Assembly: GCA_902558835.1 (NCBI GenBank)
Contig: CACEFK010000002.1
Span: 1-64,000 of the forward strand
Direction of reading: 5' to 3'
Source of the DNA: an uncultured Pelagibacteraceae bacterium
GTDB taxonomy: Bacteria; Pseudomonadota; Alphaproteobacteria; Pelagibacterales; Pelagibacteraceae
Length of the DNA stretch: 64,000 nucleotides
Under the pieces are notes generated by a model that was not told the origin of the DNA, searched no databases, and saw nothing but the letters and a program-made list of their open reading frames with translations. Below are positions 22,116-34,275 of the stretch, piece by piece. Made by a program: the position numbers and the translations under genes. Within the stretch, counting starts at the first letter, position 1, and the number at the start of each line of letters is the position of its first letter.

Positions 22116-22931
22116 ATGAAAGTTTTATTAAACAATACGTCATTATTTGAATCATTAAGGCCATTTAATGACCTTGGCTTTGTTCCAACTATGGGTGGAA
22201 TACATAATGGTCATTTATCATTGATAAATAAATCAAATAAACTTTGCGAAAAAACAATTGTAAGTATTTTTGTTAATCCAAAACAATTTAATAAAAAAAA
22301 AGATTTAAAATCCTATCCAAGAAATATCAAAAAAGATTTAAAAATTCTTGAAAAAAGCAAAAAAGTTGATTTTGTTTATCTTCCTAAATTTAAAGACATA
22401 TACAAAGATAAAAAAAAATCAAAAATTACATTACAAAAAAAAGATAAAATTTTGTGTGCTAAATTTAGAAAAGGGCATTTTGAAGGTGTTTTAGATGTAA
22501 TGAATAAATTAACTAAAATTGTGAAACCTAAAAAAATATTTATGGGAGAAAAAGATTTTCAACAGCTACATTTGGTAAGAAAAGAATTGGGAAAAAAATA
22601 TAAAACTAAGGTTATTCCTTGCAAAACAGTTCGGGATAGGAATAATGTAGCACTTTCATCAAGAAACCTTCTTTTAAATAAATCTAATTTAATCATAGCA
22701 GCAAAAATTTATGAAAAACTAGTAAGTATTAAAAAATATATTAAAAATAAGAAAAATATAAGAACCTTTTTAAATCTTCAAAAAAAAGAATTAAAAAATA
22801 ATTATAAAATTAAAATCGATTATTTAGAGCTAAGAAATATTAAAAATTTAAAAATTTCAAGTACAAATAAAAATTCAAGATTATTTATTGCTTATTATTT
22901 AAATAATGTCAGATTGATTGATAACTTGTAA
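22116..22931 (+). CDS. panC: Pantoate-beta-alanine ligase (start likely 22116)
   Basis: GFVPTMGGIHNGHLSLI, SIFVNPKQFNK, GEKDFQQLHLV, SSRNLLL. Confidence 0.93.
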   Translation: MKVLLNNTSLFESLRPFNDLGFVPTMGGIHNGHLSLINKSNKLCEKTIVSIFVNPKQFNKKKDLKSYPRNIKKDLKILEKSKKVDFVYLPKFKDIYKDKKKSKITLQKKDKILCAKFRKGHFEGVLDVMNKLTKIVKPKKIFMGEKDFQQLHLVRKELGKKYKTKVIPCKTVRDRNNVALSSRNLLLNKSNLIIAAKIYEKLVSIKKYIKNKKNIRTFLNLQKKELKNNYKIKIDYLELRNIKNLKISSTNKNSRLFIAYYLNNVRLIDNL

Positions 22932-22933
22932 TT

Positions 22934-24307
22934 TTATAAAAAATATGCTCCAACCCCTAAAAAAGAAACGAAACCAATTACATCTGTAATCGTCGTCACA
23001 AAAACACTTGAAGCAATCGCTGGATCTATATTCATTTTTTTTAAGGTAAAAGGGACTAATATACCAAATAATCCAGCTATGATCATTGTTAGTACCATAG
23101 ATATTGCTATGATCAGAGAAAGAATACTATCTTGAAACCATAGCTGAACAACAAAAGCACTTATTGCTGCAAATATAATTCCATTTAAAATGCCAATAGA
23201 AAATTCTTTAAATACATTTGATGAAAAGTTATTTTGAGTTAAATCATTTGTAGCTATAGTTCTTACTGTAACTGCAAGTGTTTGCATTCCAGCATTTCCT
23301 CCCATCGAAGCTACAATAGGCATTAAGAAAGCTAGTACTACCATTTGTTCAATGGTTGCTCCAAATAAACTAATGCACCATGTTGCTAGAAAGGCTGTAA
23401 ATAAATTTAGTAATAGCCAATTGAATCTTCTCTTTGTTTTTTTTACAACTCCATCAGTAATTTCCTCATCTCCTACCCCTGCTAATCTTAAAGCATCTTC
23501 CTCAGCTTCCTCTTTCAAGACTGTTAAAACGTCATCGTTCATAATCATACCAACTAATTTATTGTTTTTGTCTACAACAGCAGCTGAATTCAAATTATAA
23601 TTTTCAAATAAGTTAGCAACTTCCTCTTTATCCATTTCAACAGGAATTAATAATTGAGATTCTGACATAATTGTTGCCATTTTAGTGTCTCGAGGTGTTG
23701 TCAAAACTCTAGATGAAGGAACAGTACCTATTGGTTTAAAATCCTCATTGACAATAAAAATTTCTAAAAACTCTTCTGGTAAATCTTTGTTCTCTCTTAA
23801 ATAATCAATTGTTTGACCTACAGACCAATTACTTGGAATAGCTGTAAATTCACGCTGCATAAGTCTAGCAGCGGTGTCTTCTGGATAGCTTAAGCTTTCT
23901 AATAGAGCAAATCTATCTTTAGGGGGTAAAGAGCTAAGGATTGCGTTTTTATCCTCTTCAGGAACATTTTCTAATATAGATATAGCATCATCTGACTCTA
24001 AACCCTTTAGAATACTAACTATGGATTCTGAAGACAAATATGTAATAATTTCGGATTGAATAGACTCATTTAATTCAACAAAAACGTCCGGATCAATATT
24101 AAAATTGTTTAATTTAATTAAACTTTCTCTATCCCCTTCACTAAGATGTTCGATAATATCTGCAGCATCAGCAGGGTGCATTTCGTTAAATGAATTAGTA
24201 ATAAATTGGGCGTCATTGTTAGCTATTTTGCTAGTAACAACTCTTATATATTCTTTATTAAATTCAAAATTTACTTTTTTATCTTTAGTTTTTTTAGTTA
24301 AAGACAT
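22934..24307 (-). CDS. mgtE: Magnesium transporter MgtE
   Basis: MgtE_N, CBS pair, C-terminal TM with MPIVASMGGNAGMQTLAVTVR. Confidence 0.96.
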   Translation of the reverse strand: MSLTKKTKDKKVNFEFNKEYIRVVTSKIANNDAQFITNSFNEMHPADAADIIEHLSEGDRESLIKLNNFNIDPDVFVELNESIQSEIITYLSSESIVSILKGLESDDAISILENVPEEDKNAILSSLPPKDRFALLESLSYPEDTAARLMQREFTAIPSNWSVGQTIDYLRENKDLPEEFLEIFIVNEDFKPIGTVPSSRVLTTPRDTKMATIMSESQLLIPVEMDKEEVANLFENYNLNSAAVVDKNNKLVGMIMNDDVLTVLKEEAEEDALRLAGVGDEEITDGVVKKTKRRFNWLLLNLFTAFLATWCISLFGATIEQMVVLAFLMPIVASMGGNAGMQTLAVTVRTIATNDLTQNNFSSNVFKEFSIGILNGIIFAAISAFVVQLWFQDSILSLIIAISMVLTMIIAGLFGILVPFTLKKMNIDPAIASSVFVTTITDVIGFVSFLGVGAYFL

Positions 24308-24368
24308 AAATCTACCTATAATTTAGATTTGCACTATTAATACATAATAAAGATAATACAAATTATAA

Positions 24369-24986
24369 ATGAACATAGAGATCAAAAAGTCAATAAAACC
24401 AGTAAATTATTTTGATGCTATTAATGTACTAGAGTCAAGATTAAAGGATTTATATGAAAATAATGAGCAAGAATTAATTTGGACTTTAGAGCATAATGAA
24501 GTTTTTACAGCAGGAACTTCTTATAAAAAGAATGAGATTATTGATAAATCCATTAAAATATTAGAAACGAATAGAGGTGGTAAAATTACTTACCATGGAC
24601 CAGGTCAATTAATTTGTTATTTTGTTTTAGATTTGAGAAAAAAAAAAGATATCAGAAAATTTATAACAATTATCGAAAAAACAATAATTCAAACTTTAAA
24701 ATTTTATAAAATAGAAACTTTTCCAGATAAAGATAATATCGGTATATGGCATAAATATAATAATGAAGTTAAAAAAATTGCTGCAATAGGTATCAGAGTT
24801 AGCAAATGGATTGCCTATCATGGTTTTGCAATAAATATAAATAATGATCTAGAAAATTATAAAAAAATTATACCATGTGGTATTTCAGACAAAGGAGTAA
24901 CTAATTTAAAACATATTTTAGATCAGGATTACTCAAATCTAAGTGATATATTAATTAAAAATTTTATTTCAAATTTGAAAATTTAA
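24369..24986 (+). CDS. lipB: Lipoyl(octanoyl) transferase
   Basis: [43 protein letters not shown]. Confidence 0.94.
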   Translation: MNIEIKKSIKPVNYFDAINVLESRLKDLYENNEQELIWTLEHNEVFTAGTSYKKNEIIDKSIKILETNRGGKITYHGPGQLICYFVLDLRKKKDIRKFITIIEKTIIQTLKFYKIETFPDKDNIGIWHKYNNEVKKIAAIGIRVSKWIAYHGFAININNDLENYKKIIPCGISDKGVTNLKHILDQDYSNLSDILIKNFISNLKI

Positions 24987-25881
24987 GTCTTTTAGATTTT
25001 AAAAGTTTTTTAAAATAATCAGGCAACAATGCTGAATAAGTATGTTTTATGTCATTAATTTTAAATTTTATTTGATATGAGTGTAACATTAAATTTTTAT
25101 TAATTCCTTTATTAGAATTTGATAATTTATATTTTGTATCGCCAAATATAGGATTTCCAATTGCATATAATTGTTTTCTTAACTGATGTTTTCTCCCGGT
25201 AATAGGTTTTAATTCTAATAAACTTGCTTCTGAATTTTTATCAATAACAGTGAAAATTGTTTTTGCTTTTTCTATTATTTTTTTATCACCATCGTATCTA
25301 ATTAGGTCGTTATCCCAAACACCAGACTTTTTATTAATTTCCCCTTGGCATATAGCTAAATAAGTTTTGTGTACTTTTCTTATTCTAAATAAAGAAGTAA
25401 GCAATTGAGCGCTCTCTCTGTTTTTGGCCATAATAAAAACTCCAGAAGTATCTTTATCTAATCTGTGAACAGAATATGGTTTTGTTCCTTCAAAAATTTC
25501 ACTTTTGGCAAAAATATCAACTAGATTTTTTTTTGATTTAGTTCCACCTTGAACAGATATGCCTGAGGTTTTATTTAACACTACAAAATTATCGTTATTG
25601 TCAATAATTTGATCTTCATTTGATTTGATAATTTCCTTTGAGGGTGAAAATTTAATTTTTTTTTGCTGAATTGTTTCTTTAAATTCAATGTTAAATATAT
25701 TTATTTCATCTTTCGTTTTTACTTTAAAAGAACTTTTTACTTTCTTTTTATTAATCTTTATTTTTCCTGTTCTTAAATATTTTTCAACAAGTCCTTGTGG
25801 AATTTTACCAATTTTTAATCTTAACCATCTGTCCAAACGCATATCATTACACGTTGAATCAACGATGTAAGATTTCTTCAT
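24964..25881 (-). CDS. rluC: Ribosomal large subunit pseudouridine synthase (RluC/D family)
   Basis: S4 domain plus [18 protein letters not shown] and [10 protein letters not shown]. Confidence 0.88.
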   Translation of the reverse strand: MKKSYIVDSTCNDMRLDRWLRLKIGKIPQGLVEKYLRTGKIKINKKKVKSSFKVKTKDEINIFNIEFKETIQQKKIKFSPSKEIIKSNEDQIIDNNDNFVVLNKTSGISVQGGTKSKKNLVDIFAKSEIFEGTKPYSVHRLDKDTSGVFIMAKNRESAQLLTSLFRIRKVHKTYLAICQGEINKKSGVWDNDLIRYDGDKKIIEKAKTIFTVIDKNSEASLLELKPITGRKHQLRKQLYAIGNPIFGDTKYKLSNSNKGINKNLMLHSYQIKFKINDIKHTYSALLPDYFKKLLKSKRLKFSNLK

Positions 25882-25891
25882 GATTTAAGAT

Positions 25892-26335
25892 TTAAACAGT
25901 AGCTTGTTTTTTTTCTTCCGTTTTAGGAGATTCTTTATTTGTGTCTTTTTTTGGTTTATCAACTCTCTTGGCTTCAACGTCTCTATCAACAAATTCAATT
26001 ATTGCCATTGGAGCATTATCTCCATATCTAAATCCAGCTTTAATTATTCTTGTGTAACCACCTTTTCTATCTTGATATCTTTTAGAAAGTGTTTTTTTAA
26101 CTTTATTGGCCGATTTAATGTCTTGTAGTTTAGAAACTAACATTTTAGTTGTCTGTAGGGTTTCTTTTTTACCTAATGTTATTATTTTATCCGCTTGAGG
26201 TTTTAAAAATTTAGCTTTTGGCAAAGTAGTTTTGATCTGCTCATACTTAATTAAAGAATTAAGCATATTCTTAAGTAAAGCTTTTCTGTGCTCTGACGTT
26301 CTATTTAACTTCTTATTTGCCAAACCATGTCTCAT
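25892..26335 (-). CDS. rplQ: 50S ribosomal protein L17
   Basis: [28 protein letters not shown]. Confidence 0.98.
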   Translation of the reverse strand: MRHGLANKKLNRTSEHRKALLKNMLNSLIKYEQIKTTLPKAKFLKPQADKIITLGKKETLQTTKMLVSKLQDIKSANKVKKTLSKRYQDRKGGYTRIIKAGFRYGDNAPMAIIEFVDRDVEAKRVDKPKKDTNKESPKTEEKKQATV

Positions 26336-27363
26336 TAAATTGCTTCCTCCAATTTCTTAGACATTTCTGCAATGTTGTCTGGTGGCCAATTAGGTATTTC
26401 CATTCCTAAATATAAAGACATACCAGTTAAAACTTCTTTAATTTCATTTAGTGATTTTCTTCCAAAATTAGGTGTTCTTAACATTTCACCCTCTGATTTT
26501 TGAACTAGGTCACCGATATAAATAATATTATCATTTTTTAAGCAGTTCATTGATCTAACTGATAACTCTAATTCATCTACTTTTCTTAGTAAGTTTTTGT
26601 TAAATTCAGGTTCAGTAGAAACTTCTTTTACAGGAGCTTCAACTGGCTCATCAAAGTTTACAAACATTTTAAGCTGATCTTGGAAAATTCTAGCTGAATA
26701 AGCTACAGCATCCTCAGCAGAAATTGATCCATTAGTCTCAACTTCCATTATTAATTTATCATAATCTAGTGCTTTACCTTCTCTAGCAGTACTTACTGAA
26801 TATGAAACTTTTTTAACTGGACTATAAAGTGAGTCTATAGCAATTAGGCCTAATGGTGGCTCTTCAGGTTTATTTAGTTCTGCAGGAACATATCCCTTAC
26901 CTGTATTAACATTCATCTCCATATGAAAAGTAGTATTTTCATCTAGATTACAAATAACTAAATCAGGATTTAAAATCTCAACATCTGCAACTGGAGTTAT
27001 ATCTGAAGCTTTAATTTCTCCAGGTCCTTTAGCATCTAAGATTAATTTTTTTGTACCCTCAGAATTGCTTTTCAGTGCTAAAGATTTTACGTTTAAAACT
27101 ATATCAGTCACATCTTCTCTAACACCTTTTATTGAAGTGAATTCATGTAAAACACCATCGATTTGAATTGATGTTACAGCAGCTCCTCTTATAGATGATA
27201 ATAAAATCCTTCTTAGAGAATTTCCTAAAGTTAATCCATAACCTTTTTCTAAAGGCTCAGCTACAATTTTTGCATGAGTTAAGTCATCACTTATTTGAAC
27301 ATCTAATTTAGATGGCTTAATTAATGACTTCCAATTTTTTACATTAACATTTTCGACTTCCAT
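26335..27363 (-). CDS. rpoA: RNA polymerase alpha subunit
   Basis: [28 protein letters not shown]-terminal alpha-CTD. Confidence 0.99.
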   Translation of the reverse strand: MEVENVNVKNWKSLIKPSKLDVQISDDLTHAKIVAEPLEKGYGLTLGNSLRRILLSSIRGAAVTSIQIDGVLHEFTSIKGVREDVTDIVLNVKSLALKSNSEGTKKLILDAKGPGEIKASDITPVADVEILNPDLVICNLDENTTFHMEMNVNTGKGYVPAELNKPEEPPLGLIAIDSLYSPVKKVSYSVSTAREGKALDYDKLIMEVETNGSISAEDAVAYSARIFQDQLKMFVNFDEPVEAPVKEVSTEPEFNKNLLRKVDELELSVRSMNCLKNDNIIYIGDLVQKSEGEMLRTPNFGRKSLNEIKEVLTGMSLYLGMEIPNWPPDNIAEMSKKLEEAI

Positions 27364-27812
27364 TAAACTCTCCTTTTCTTTGGTGGTCTAGTTCCATTAT
27401 GAGGCATTGGCGTTGTGTCTTTAATTGACAAAATCTTAAATCCTCTAGCTTGCAATGCTCTTAAAGCTGTTTCTCTTCCTGATCCAGGTCCTTTGACTTC
27501 AACGGATAAAGTTTTCATTCCGTATTCAAGAGCTTTCGAAGCAGCAGCATCAGCTGCTATCTGCGCAGCGTAAGGAGTAGATTTTCTTGATCCCTTAAAA
27601 CCTTTTTGTCCAGCAGATGCCCAAGAAATTACATTTCCATTTGTATCAGCAATAGAGATAATAGTATTATTAAATGTTGATTGCACATATGCAATTCCAT
27701 TTAAAATATTTTTTTTAACTTTCTTTTTTTTTGAATAAGAACTTTTTACACTTTTCTTAGTAGACTTTTCTACCTTCTGATCTTTATTCTCAACCTTATC
27801 AGTTTTTGCCAT
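27363..27812 (-). CDS. rpsK: 30S ribosomal protein S11 with Lys-rich N-terminal extension
   Basis: [40 protein letters not shown]. Confidence 0.98.
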   Translation of the reverse strand: MAKTDKVENKDQKVEKSTKKSVKSSYSKKKKVKKNILNGIAYVQSTFNNTIISIADTNGNVISWASAGQKGFKGSRKSTPYAAQIAADAAASKALEYGMKTLSVEVKGPGSGRETALRALQARGFKILSIKDTTPMPHNGTRPPKKRRV

Positions 27813-27814
27813 AA

Positions 27815-28198
27815 CTATTTTTTAGTTGGTGTTAATTTTTTTCCAGCAATAGCGATTGCTTTACCTTTTCTTGTCCTCGCATTGCATCTAGTTCTTTGTC
27901 CTCTAACAGGTAATTTTTTTCTATGTCTTGTTCCTCTGTAACAAGCTAGATCAATTAATCTTTTAATACTTAATGAATAATCTCTCCTTAAATCACCTTC
28001 TACTTTAAAGTTTTGATCGATGTACTCTCTAATTTTTAAAATCTCTTCATCTGTTAATTCATTTACTCTTTTAGCTCTTGGAATTTCTAAAGATGAACAA
28101 ATTTGTTGAGAGAATTTATCACCAATGCCATAAATATAAGTTAAGCCTATATGAACAAGTTTATTCTGTGGAATGTTTATACCTGCGATACGAGCCAT
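27815..28198 (-). CDS. rpsM: 30S ribosomal protein S13
   Basis: [41 protein letters not shown]. Confidence 0.98.
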   Translation of the reverse strand: MARIAGINIPQNKLVHIGLTYIYGIGDKFSQQICSSLEIPRAKRVNELTDEEILKIREYIDQNFKVEGDLRRDYSLSIKRLIDLACYRGTRHRKKLPVRGQRTRCNARTRKGKAIAIAGKKLTPTKK

Positions 28199-28221
28199 AA
28201 TTTTTGTGATAAATTGTGCCT

Positions 28222-28249
28222 TTTATATAAGAAGATTAATCAAAGTCAA
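28222..28249 (-). promoter_or_regulatory. Candidate sigma70-type promoter for rpsM-rpsK-rpoA-rplQ
   Basis: Minus strand TTGACT - 16 nt - TATAAA inside the 55-bp adk/rpsM gap. Confidence 0.5.
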
Positions 28250-28253
28250 CGTC

Positions 28254-28817
28254 TTATACATTGATAAAAGCCTCTATTTTCCTTGTTATTTCTTCAATTT
28301 CTAAGCTTCCATCAATCTCTTTAAAATTTGGATTCTCAGAGTAGAAATTTAGAACTGGTTGGGTTGTTTCCATGTATTTCTCATACCTTGAAACTATCGT
28401 ATGAGTCTCATCATCAGACCTATTTTCTATAATTTTTCTCTTCTCAAGCCTTTTGAGAATTGTTTCTTTATCTACGTTTAGAAATAAAATTAAATCTATG
28501 CTCTGATTTGAATTTTTTAGTAACACTTCTAAATTTTTAGCCTGACTTAATGATCGAGGATATCCATCAAAGACTAATTTATTTTTTTTTTGAGGATCAG
28601 ATATTAAATTTTCTATAAGCTTATTAACAATATCATCACTGATAAATTTTCCATTCTTCATGTCATTGGTTATTTCTCTACCAATGAATGAATTTTTTCT
28701 GATTTCTTCTCTTAAAAGATCACCTGTTGAAATTTGAAAAGCATTTAATTTTTTTACAAGGTATTTAGACTGAGTACCTTTTCCAGCACCAGGAGGTCCA
28801 AATAAAATTATATTCAC
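28254..28817 (-). CDS. adk: Adenylate kinase
   Basis: MNIILFGPPGAGKGTQSKYL, DGYPRSLSQA. Confidence 0.97.
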   Translation of the reverse strand: MNIILFGPPGAGKGTQSKYLVKKLNAFQISTGDLLREEIRKNSFIGREITNDMKNGKFISDDIVNKLIENLISDPQKKNKLVFDGYPRSLSQAKNLEVLLKNSNQSIDLILFLNVDKETILKRLEKRKIIENRSDDETHTIVSRYEKYMETTQPVLNFYSENPNFKEIDGSLEIEEITRKIEAFINV

Positions 28818-30098
28818 TTACTTACCAAATTTTGTTTTTTTAATCAGTTGTTCGTATTGTGAACTCATTAATCTTGTTTGTATTTGTGTTACAGTATCGA
28901 TAGCTACTACAACAACTATTAATATAGATGCACCACCTAAATAAAAAGGTATTGGATAGTTTGCAATTAAAAATTCCGGCATTAAACAAACTAGGGTTAA
29001 ATATAGAGCTCCAATCGTAGTTAATTTTATTGAAATATTTTCAATATACAACGCTGTACTTTCACCTGGTCTAATACCTGGTACAAATCCACCATACTTT
29101 CTAAGATTCTCAGCAGTTTCTGTTGGATTAAATGTTATAGAAGTATAAAAAAAAGTGAAAAATATTATTCCTGATGCATACAGCAACATATAAAGAGGTT
29201 GTCCTTGAGTAAAATAAGAGCTTAAATTTAAAAATGTTTCATTGTTGGAAAATGAAAAATTTGAGAATGTTACTGGTAACAATAGAAGTGCAGATGCAAA
29301 AATTGCAGGAATTACTCCAGCTTGGTTAATTTTTAAAGGTAAATGTGATGACTCTCCACCATACATTTTATTTCCCATTTGTCTTTTTGGATAATTAATA
29401 AGAATTTTTCTTAATGCTCTTTCCATAAAAACTACAAATAGAATTGTAAGTATTAATAAAACAAATATAGCTAGGATCATGAAGGTTGAAACTGCACCTG
29501 TTCTACCTAATTCAAAAGTTGTAACTAAAGCTCTAGGTATTTCAGCTACTATACCAGCAAAAATTATTAACGATATACCGTTACCAATTCCTCTTTGAGT
29601 AATTTGTTCACCTAGCCACATTAAAAATATTGTTCCTGCTACAATAGTTGTAACGGTAGTTATTTTAAAAAAAACTCCTGGATTAATTACTAAATCAGCT
29701 GATGACTCTAAACCGACAGATAAACCATATCCTTGAACTGTTGCAAGTAATACTGTTCCATATCTAGTGATTTGTGTAATTTTAGCTCTTCCTGTCTCAC
29801 CTTGAGCTTTTAAATTTTTAAAATATTCAGAAACACCAGTTAAAAGTTGAACAATAATTGCAGAAGAAATGTAAGGCATTATCCCTAACGCAAATATCGC
29901 CATTCTACTAACTGCACCTCCTGCAAAAACATTAAACATACCTAGCAACCCTTTTTGGTTACCTTCCATCATAATTTTCAATTGCTCAGGATCTATACCA
30001 GGTAAAGGTACAAATGTTCCAAATCTATAAACAGCTAAAATTAAAATAGTAAAAATAATTCTATTTCTTAAATCATTTGTTGACGATGATGCGCTCAT
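28818..30098 (-). CDS. secY: Preprotein translocase SecY
   Basis: GTFVPLPGID, MPYISSAIIVQL, GFVPGIRPGEST. Confidence 0.98.
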   Translation of the reverse strand: MSASSSTNDLRNRIIFTILILAVYRFGTFVPLPGIDPEQLKIMMEGNQKGLLGMFNVFAGGAVSRMAIFALGIMPYISSAIIVQLLTGVSEYFKNLKAQGETGRAKITQITRYGTVLLATVQGYGLSVGLESSADLVINPGVFFKITTVTTIVAGTIFLMWLGEQITQRGIGNGISLIIFAGIVAEIPRALVTTFELGRTGAVSTFMILAIFVLLILTILFVVFMERALRKILINYPKRQMGNKMYGGESSHLPLKINQAGVIPAIFASALLLLPVTFSNFSFSNNETFLNLSSYFTQGQPLYMLLYASGIIFFTFFYTSITFNPTETAENLRKYGGFVPGIRPGESTALYIENISIKLTTIGALYLTLVCLMPEFLIANYPIPFYLGGASILIVVVVAIDTVTQIQTRLMSSQYEQLIKKTKFGK

Positions 30099-30107
30099 AT
30101 AAACAAA

Positions 30108-30560
30108 CTATTTTTTTAATTGAATAGATCCACCAATTTTTTCTAGTTTTTCTATTGCTGATTTAGAGGCTAGATCAGCTTCAATATTGATTTTATCTTT
30201 TACTTCACCAGTTCCTAAAATTTTTAATTTTTTTGAGTTTTTATTTATTAATTTAAGTTTTTTTAATAATTCTGAGTTTAATACTTCGTTTGGATTAATA
30301 CTTTTTTTGTCTATATAAGATTGAATCTTATCCAGATTTAAAATTGCAACATTCTCTTTTGATATTGGATTAAATCCTCTTTTTGGAAGTCTTCTGTATA
30401 ATGGCATTTGACCACCTTCAAAACTTTTTATAGCTACTCCAGATCTTGATTTTTGACCTTTAACACCTCTACCTGAGGTTTTTCCTTTGCCTGAACCAAT
30501 TCCTCTTCCAACTCTTATTTTAGATTTGTTGATTTTTTCTCTATTATTTAAAGTAATCAT
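30108..30560 (-). CDS. rplO: 50S ribosomal protein L15
   Basis: [26 protein letters not shown]. Confidence 0.97.
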   Translation of the reverse strand: MITLNNREKINKSKIRVGRGIGSGKGKTSGRGVKGQKSRSGVAIKSFEGGQMPLYRRLPKRGFNPISKENVAILNLDKIQSYIDKKSINPNEVLNSELLKKLKLINKNSKKLKILGTGEVKDKINIEADLASKSAIEKLEKIGGSIQLKK

Positions 30561-31075
30561 TATCCTCTTTTTTCAATTATTTCAGAAATTTTTTTATTTC
30601 TAATCGCTGATATTTGTTTTGGCGAACTTTGTTTCATTAAAGCTTTCATTGTAGCTCTAATTACATTGTGCGCATTAGAAGTTCCCATAGATTTTGCAAC
30701 AATATCTTTTACTCCTAAAACTTCACACACTGCCCTAACAGGACCACCTGCAATAATACCTGTTCCCTTAGAAGCTGCTCTTAACACTATTCTACCCGAG
30801 CCATCTTTTGCCTTAACATCATGATGTATCGTTCTGCCTTCTCTTAATGGTATATGAGTAAGTTTTCTTCTAGCCATTTCATTTGCCTTTTTAATAGCAT
30901 CAGGGACTTGTTTTGCTTTTGCATGAGCTATACCAATTTTACCTGCTTGATTTCCAACAACTACAAGCGCTGAAAATCCAAATCTTCTTCCACCCTTAAC
31001 AACTTTAGTAATACGATTTATGTGGACTAATTTCTCTAATATATCGTCAGTTTTTTTATCTTTTAAATTTTCCAT
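30560..31075 (-). CDS. rpsE: 30S ribosomal protein S5
   Basis: [24 protein letters not shown]. Confidence 0.98.
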   Translation of the reverse strand: MENLKDKKTDDILEKLVHINRITKVVKGGRRFGFSALVVVGNQAGKIGIAHAKAKQVPDAIKKANEMARRKLTHIPLREGRTIHHDVKAKDGSGRIVLRAASKGTGIIAGGPVRAVCEVLGVKDIVAKSMGTSNAHNVIRATMKALMKQSSPKQISAIRNKKISEIIEKRG

Positions 31076-31077
31076 AA

Positions 31078-31434
31078 TTAAAATTCCATCCCGTTTTCTC
31101 TTAGAGTTTCTGCAAAAACTTTAATTCTACCGTGATATTTATAAGAGCCTCTATCAAAGTAAATTTTAGTAATTTTTTTCTCTTGAGCTTTTTTAGCTAA
31201 TTTTTGAGCAACCAATTTAGATAATTCAGTTTTATTAACTTTATCACCTGATTTAAGATCTTTTTCTACAGATGAAGCTGATAATAAAGTTACTTTTTTT
31301 GTATCATCAATTATTTGAGCTGAAATATTTTTTGATGATCTAGAGATGCTTAATCTAAATCTATCTTTTGGAGCAACTTTTTTAACTTTATTACTAACTC
31401 TAAATCTTTTTCTTATACCAGTATTTAATTTCAT
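31078..31434 (-). CDS. rplR: 50S ribosomal protein L18
   Basis: [46 protein letters not shown]. Confidence 0.97.
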   Translation of the reverse strand: MKLNTGIRKRFRVSNKVKKVAPKDRFRLSISRSSKNISAQIIDDTKKVTLLSASSVEKDLKSGDKVNKTELSKLVAQKLAKKAQEKKITKIYFDRGSYKYHGRIKVFAETLRENGMEF

Positions 31435-31973
31435 TACTTTTTCTTACCCTCTTTTTTAAGAACATACTGTCCTTTTTCTCGAACACCTTTCCCTTTGTAA
31501 GGTTCGATTTTTCTTAATGTTTTAATTTTAGATGCTACTTCACCAACTAGCTGCTTGTCAGAGCCTGTAATTTTTAATGTTGTTTGTTTTTCTACGGCAA
31601 TTTTAATGCCTTCAGGTATGTCAAAATTGATATCATGACTATAACCCAATTGTAAGTTTAACTGATTTCCTTTTAACGCTGCTCTATAACCAACACCAAC
31701 TAATTCTAAGGTTTTTTCATAACCTGTGCTGGATCCAATAACAGCATTATTGATTAAACTTCTATTCATACCCCAAAGTCTTTTTGAGTTTTGATCTACT
31801 TTTTTTGGTTTAATAGAAATTTCTTTACCCTCAATTATGTCTAAATTAAACATATCTAGATCAACATTTATTGATTTTTTCCCTAGAGGTCCTTCTATAT
31901 TTATAATATTTCCAGCTAAAGCAACTTTTACTTTTTCAGGGATTGATATGTTAATTTTTCCTATTTTAGACAT
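31434..31973 (-). CDS. rplF: 50S ribosomal protein L6
   Basis: [33 protein letters not shown]-like C-terminus. Confidence 0.98.
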   Translation of the reverse strand: MSKIGKINISIPEKVKVALAGNIINIEGPLGKKSINVDLDMFNLDIIEGKEISIKPKKVDQNSKRLWGMNRSLINNAVIGSSTGYEKTLELVGVGYRAALKGNQLNLQLGYSHDINFDIPEGIKIAVEKQTTLKITGSDKQLVGEVASKIKTLRKIEPYKGKGVREKGQYVLKKEGKKK

Positions 31974-32368
31974 TAAAATACCTTACAAATTATTTCACCA
32001 CCAACTTTTTGTTTTCTTGCATCTATGTCTGTCATTACTCCTTTGGGAGTTGAAACAATAGCAATTCCTAAACCATTATTTATTTTAGGTAAGCTATCAG
32101 CAGATGAAAAAATTCTTCTTCCAGGTTTTGATACTCTTTCAAAAGCACTAATTACTGGATTACCTGAATGGTACTTAAGCTCTAATGATAAAATTGGTTT
32201 TTTCTCCTCAGAACTTATTTTAAAATCTTTTATAAAACCTTCATTTTTAAGTATATCTGCAATTTTTGTTTTAAAATTAGATGAAGGTAATTCAACTTTT
32301 TTATGATTTCTGGCTTGAGCATTCTTCACTCTTGCAATCATATCTCCTATCGGGTCACTTAAACTCAT
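31973..32368 (-). CDS. rpsH: 30S ribosomal protein S8
   Basis: SDPIGDMIARVKNAQ, GLGIAIVSTPKGVMTD. Confidence 0.98.
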   Translation of the reverse strand: MSLSDPIGDMIARVKNAQARNHKKVELPSSNFKTKIADILKNEGFIKDFKISSEEKKPILSLELKYHSGNPVISAFERVSKPGRRIFSSADSLPKINNGLGIAIVSTPKGVMTDIDARKQKVGGEIICKVF

Positions 32369-32379
32369 AATTTTCCTTT

Positions 32380-32685
32380 CTACCAGCTAGATTTAACTAA
32401 GCCAGGTATCTTTCCTTGTAATCCTAATTGTCTTAATGCAATTCTTGAAATCTTTAATTTTCTGTAAACACCATGAGGTCTTCCAGTAATCTCACATCTA
32501 TTCATAACTCTTATTTTTGCTGAGTTTCTTGGCAGTTTAGATAATTTTTGCTGCGCTTTAAATCTTTCTTCTAATGGAATCTTTTTATCCATTACAATCT
32601 TCTTTAATGCTTGTCTTTTCTTATAAAATCTATCTGAAAGCTTAATTCTTTTTTTATTTTTATTAACAGCGCTTAACTTTGCCAT
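32380..32685 (-). CDS. rpsN: 30S ribosomal protein S14
   Basis: RNSAKIRVMNRCEITGRPHGVYRKLKISRIALRQL. Confidence 0.98.
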   Translation of the reverse strand: MAKLSAVNKNKKRIKLSDRFYKKRQALKKIVMDKKIPLEERFKAQQKLSKLPRNSAKIRVMNRCEITGRPHGVYRKLKISRIALRQLGLQGKIPGLVKSSW

Positions 32686-32687
32686 AT

Positions 32688-33242
32688 TTAATTATCTCCT
32701 TTTTTAATAAATGGAAAATTCATTTTTTCTAGTAATGCAAAACTATGCTCTTTATTTATTGCTTTAATAACTATTATTATATCTAAACCTCTAACTTTGT
32801 CTGCTCTGTCAAAGCTCACTTCCGGGAAAATTATATGTTCTTTAATCCCAAATGAATAATTACCAAATTTGTCAAAGCCTTTTGATGACAAACCTCTAAA
32901 ATCTTTAATTCTTGGTAATGCAATATTCACTAATCTGTCTAAAAATTCATACATTCTATTTTTTCTTAAAGTTACTTTTAAACCAGCGTTTGATCCTTTT
33001 CTTGTTTTAAAGTTCGCAACTGATTTTTTAAATTTTGTTGTTACTGGTTTTTGTCCAGTAATTTTAGCCATATCTTCTTCACATGATTTTAAAATCTTAG
33101 AGTCTGAAGCATCTAAACCAAGACCCATATTTAATATAACTTTCTCAATTCTTGGAGCCATATAAATATTCTTGAAACCAAACTGATCTTTTAGCGAGGG
33201 TTGAATTTCTTTATTGAATATTTCTTTTAATCTTGGTGTCAT
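32688..33242 (-). CDS. rplE: 50S ribosomal protein L5
   Basis: VILNMGLG, ITGQKPVTTKFKKSVANFKTRKG. Confidence 0.98.
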   Translation of the reverse strand: MTPRLKEIFNKEIQPSLKDQFGFKNIYMAPRIEKVILNMGLGLDASDSKILKSCEEDMAKITGQKPVTTKFKKSVANFKTRKGSNAGLKVTLRKNRMYEFLDRLVNIALPRIKDFRGLSSKGFDKFGNYSFGIKEHIIFPEVSFDRADKVRGLDIIIVIKAINKEHSFALLEKMNFPFIKKGDN

Positions 33243-33487
33243 TATTTTTTAGCCTCTTTTTTCTTTAACGCTTTTTCATCAATTAGTTTTAAGTTAGAAA
33301 TATGAATAAAGCTTTCCTTTGGAAAAATTCCACCTTTTTTCTCTTTTGTTGTTTTTACGTGTTTTTTAACCATGTTAATTTCTTTAACCTTGGCTCTGTT
33401 ATTGGCTCTATCTAATTCAATAACTTCACCTTCTTTTTTTTTATCTTTTCCAGTTAAAACTCTCACTTTCAAACCTTTTTTAATCAT
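33242..33487 (-). CDS. rplX: 50S ribosomal protein L24
   Basis: [39 protein letters not shown]. Confidence 0.96.
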   Translation of the reverse strand: MIKKGLKVRVLTGKDKKKEGEVIELDRANNRAKVKEINMVKKHVKTTKEKKGGIFPKESFIHISNLKLIDEKALKKKEAKK

Positions 33488-33855
33488 TATAAAACCTCCG
33501 GTGCCAATGAAATAATTTTCATTTGACCTCTATTTCTTAATTCTCTTGTAACTGGACCAAAAATCCTTGTTCCAACTGGTTCTCCTTTGTCATCAACTAG
33601 AACAGCTGCATTATTATCAAATCTTACTTTAGAACCATCATTTCTATGAATTCCCTTTTTAACCCTTACAACTACAGCTTTATGGACAGATCCTTTTTTA
33701 ACTTTTCCTTTAGGCATCGCCTCTTTTACTGCAATTACAATTGTATCACCAATACTAGCGTATCTTCTTTTTGATCCACCTAGAACTTTAATGCACTCAA
33801 TTCTTTTTGCACCAGTATTATCAGCTACTTGTAATTCTGTTTGAACACCAATCAT
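33487..33855 (-). CDS. rplN: 50S ribosomal protein L14
   Basis: [33 protein letters not shown]. Confidence 0.99.
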   Translation of the reverse strand: MIGVQTELQVADNTGAKRIECIKVLGGSKRRYASIGDTIVIAVKEAMPKGKVKKGSVHKAVVVRVKKGIHRNDGSKVRFDNNAAVLVDDKGEPVGTRIFGPVTRELRNRGQMKIISLAPEVL

Positions 33856-34091
33856 TACTTTGCACTCTCCATAACTTGAAATTTTTTATTTTTAGAAAAA
33901 GGTTTGCTCTCAATAATTGAAACTTTATCGCCAGTTTTGAACTTATTATTTTCATCGTGAGCGTTATAGTTTTTCCTAACTCTGATTACTTTTTTAAGAA
34001 CTGGGTGAGAATATTTACGTTCTACCATTACAGTAACTGTTTTATTTGGTTTATCGCTTATAACTACACCTGTAAGTATTTTTTTAGGCAT
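33855..34091 (-). CDS. rpsQ: 30S ribosomal protein S17
   Basis: [29 protein letters not shown]. Confidence 0.97.
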   Translation of the reverse strand: MPKKILTGVVISDKPNKTVTVMVERKYSHPVLKKVIRVRKNYNAHDENNKFKTGDKVSIIESKPFSKNKKFQVMESAK

Positions 34092-34275
34092 TTGCTTTTC
34101 CTTTTAAAATTGTTTTTAATCTTGCTATTGTTTTTCTAGTTTCACCGATTTTAGATGGGTTTGTTACTTGTGAATTCATTTTTTGAAATCTGAAATTAAA
34201 AAGATCTTTTTTAAGTTTATCAATATTTTTCACAATTTCGTCCTTTGATAATTTTTTAATTTCTTGTTTTTTCAT
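34084..34275 (-). CDS. rpmC: 50S ribosomal protein L29
   Basis: [35 protein letters not shown]. Confidence 0.96.
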   Translation of the reverse strand: MKKQEIKKLSKDEIVKNIDKLKKDLFNFRFQKMNSQVTNPSKIGETRKTIARLKTILKGKANA

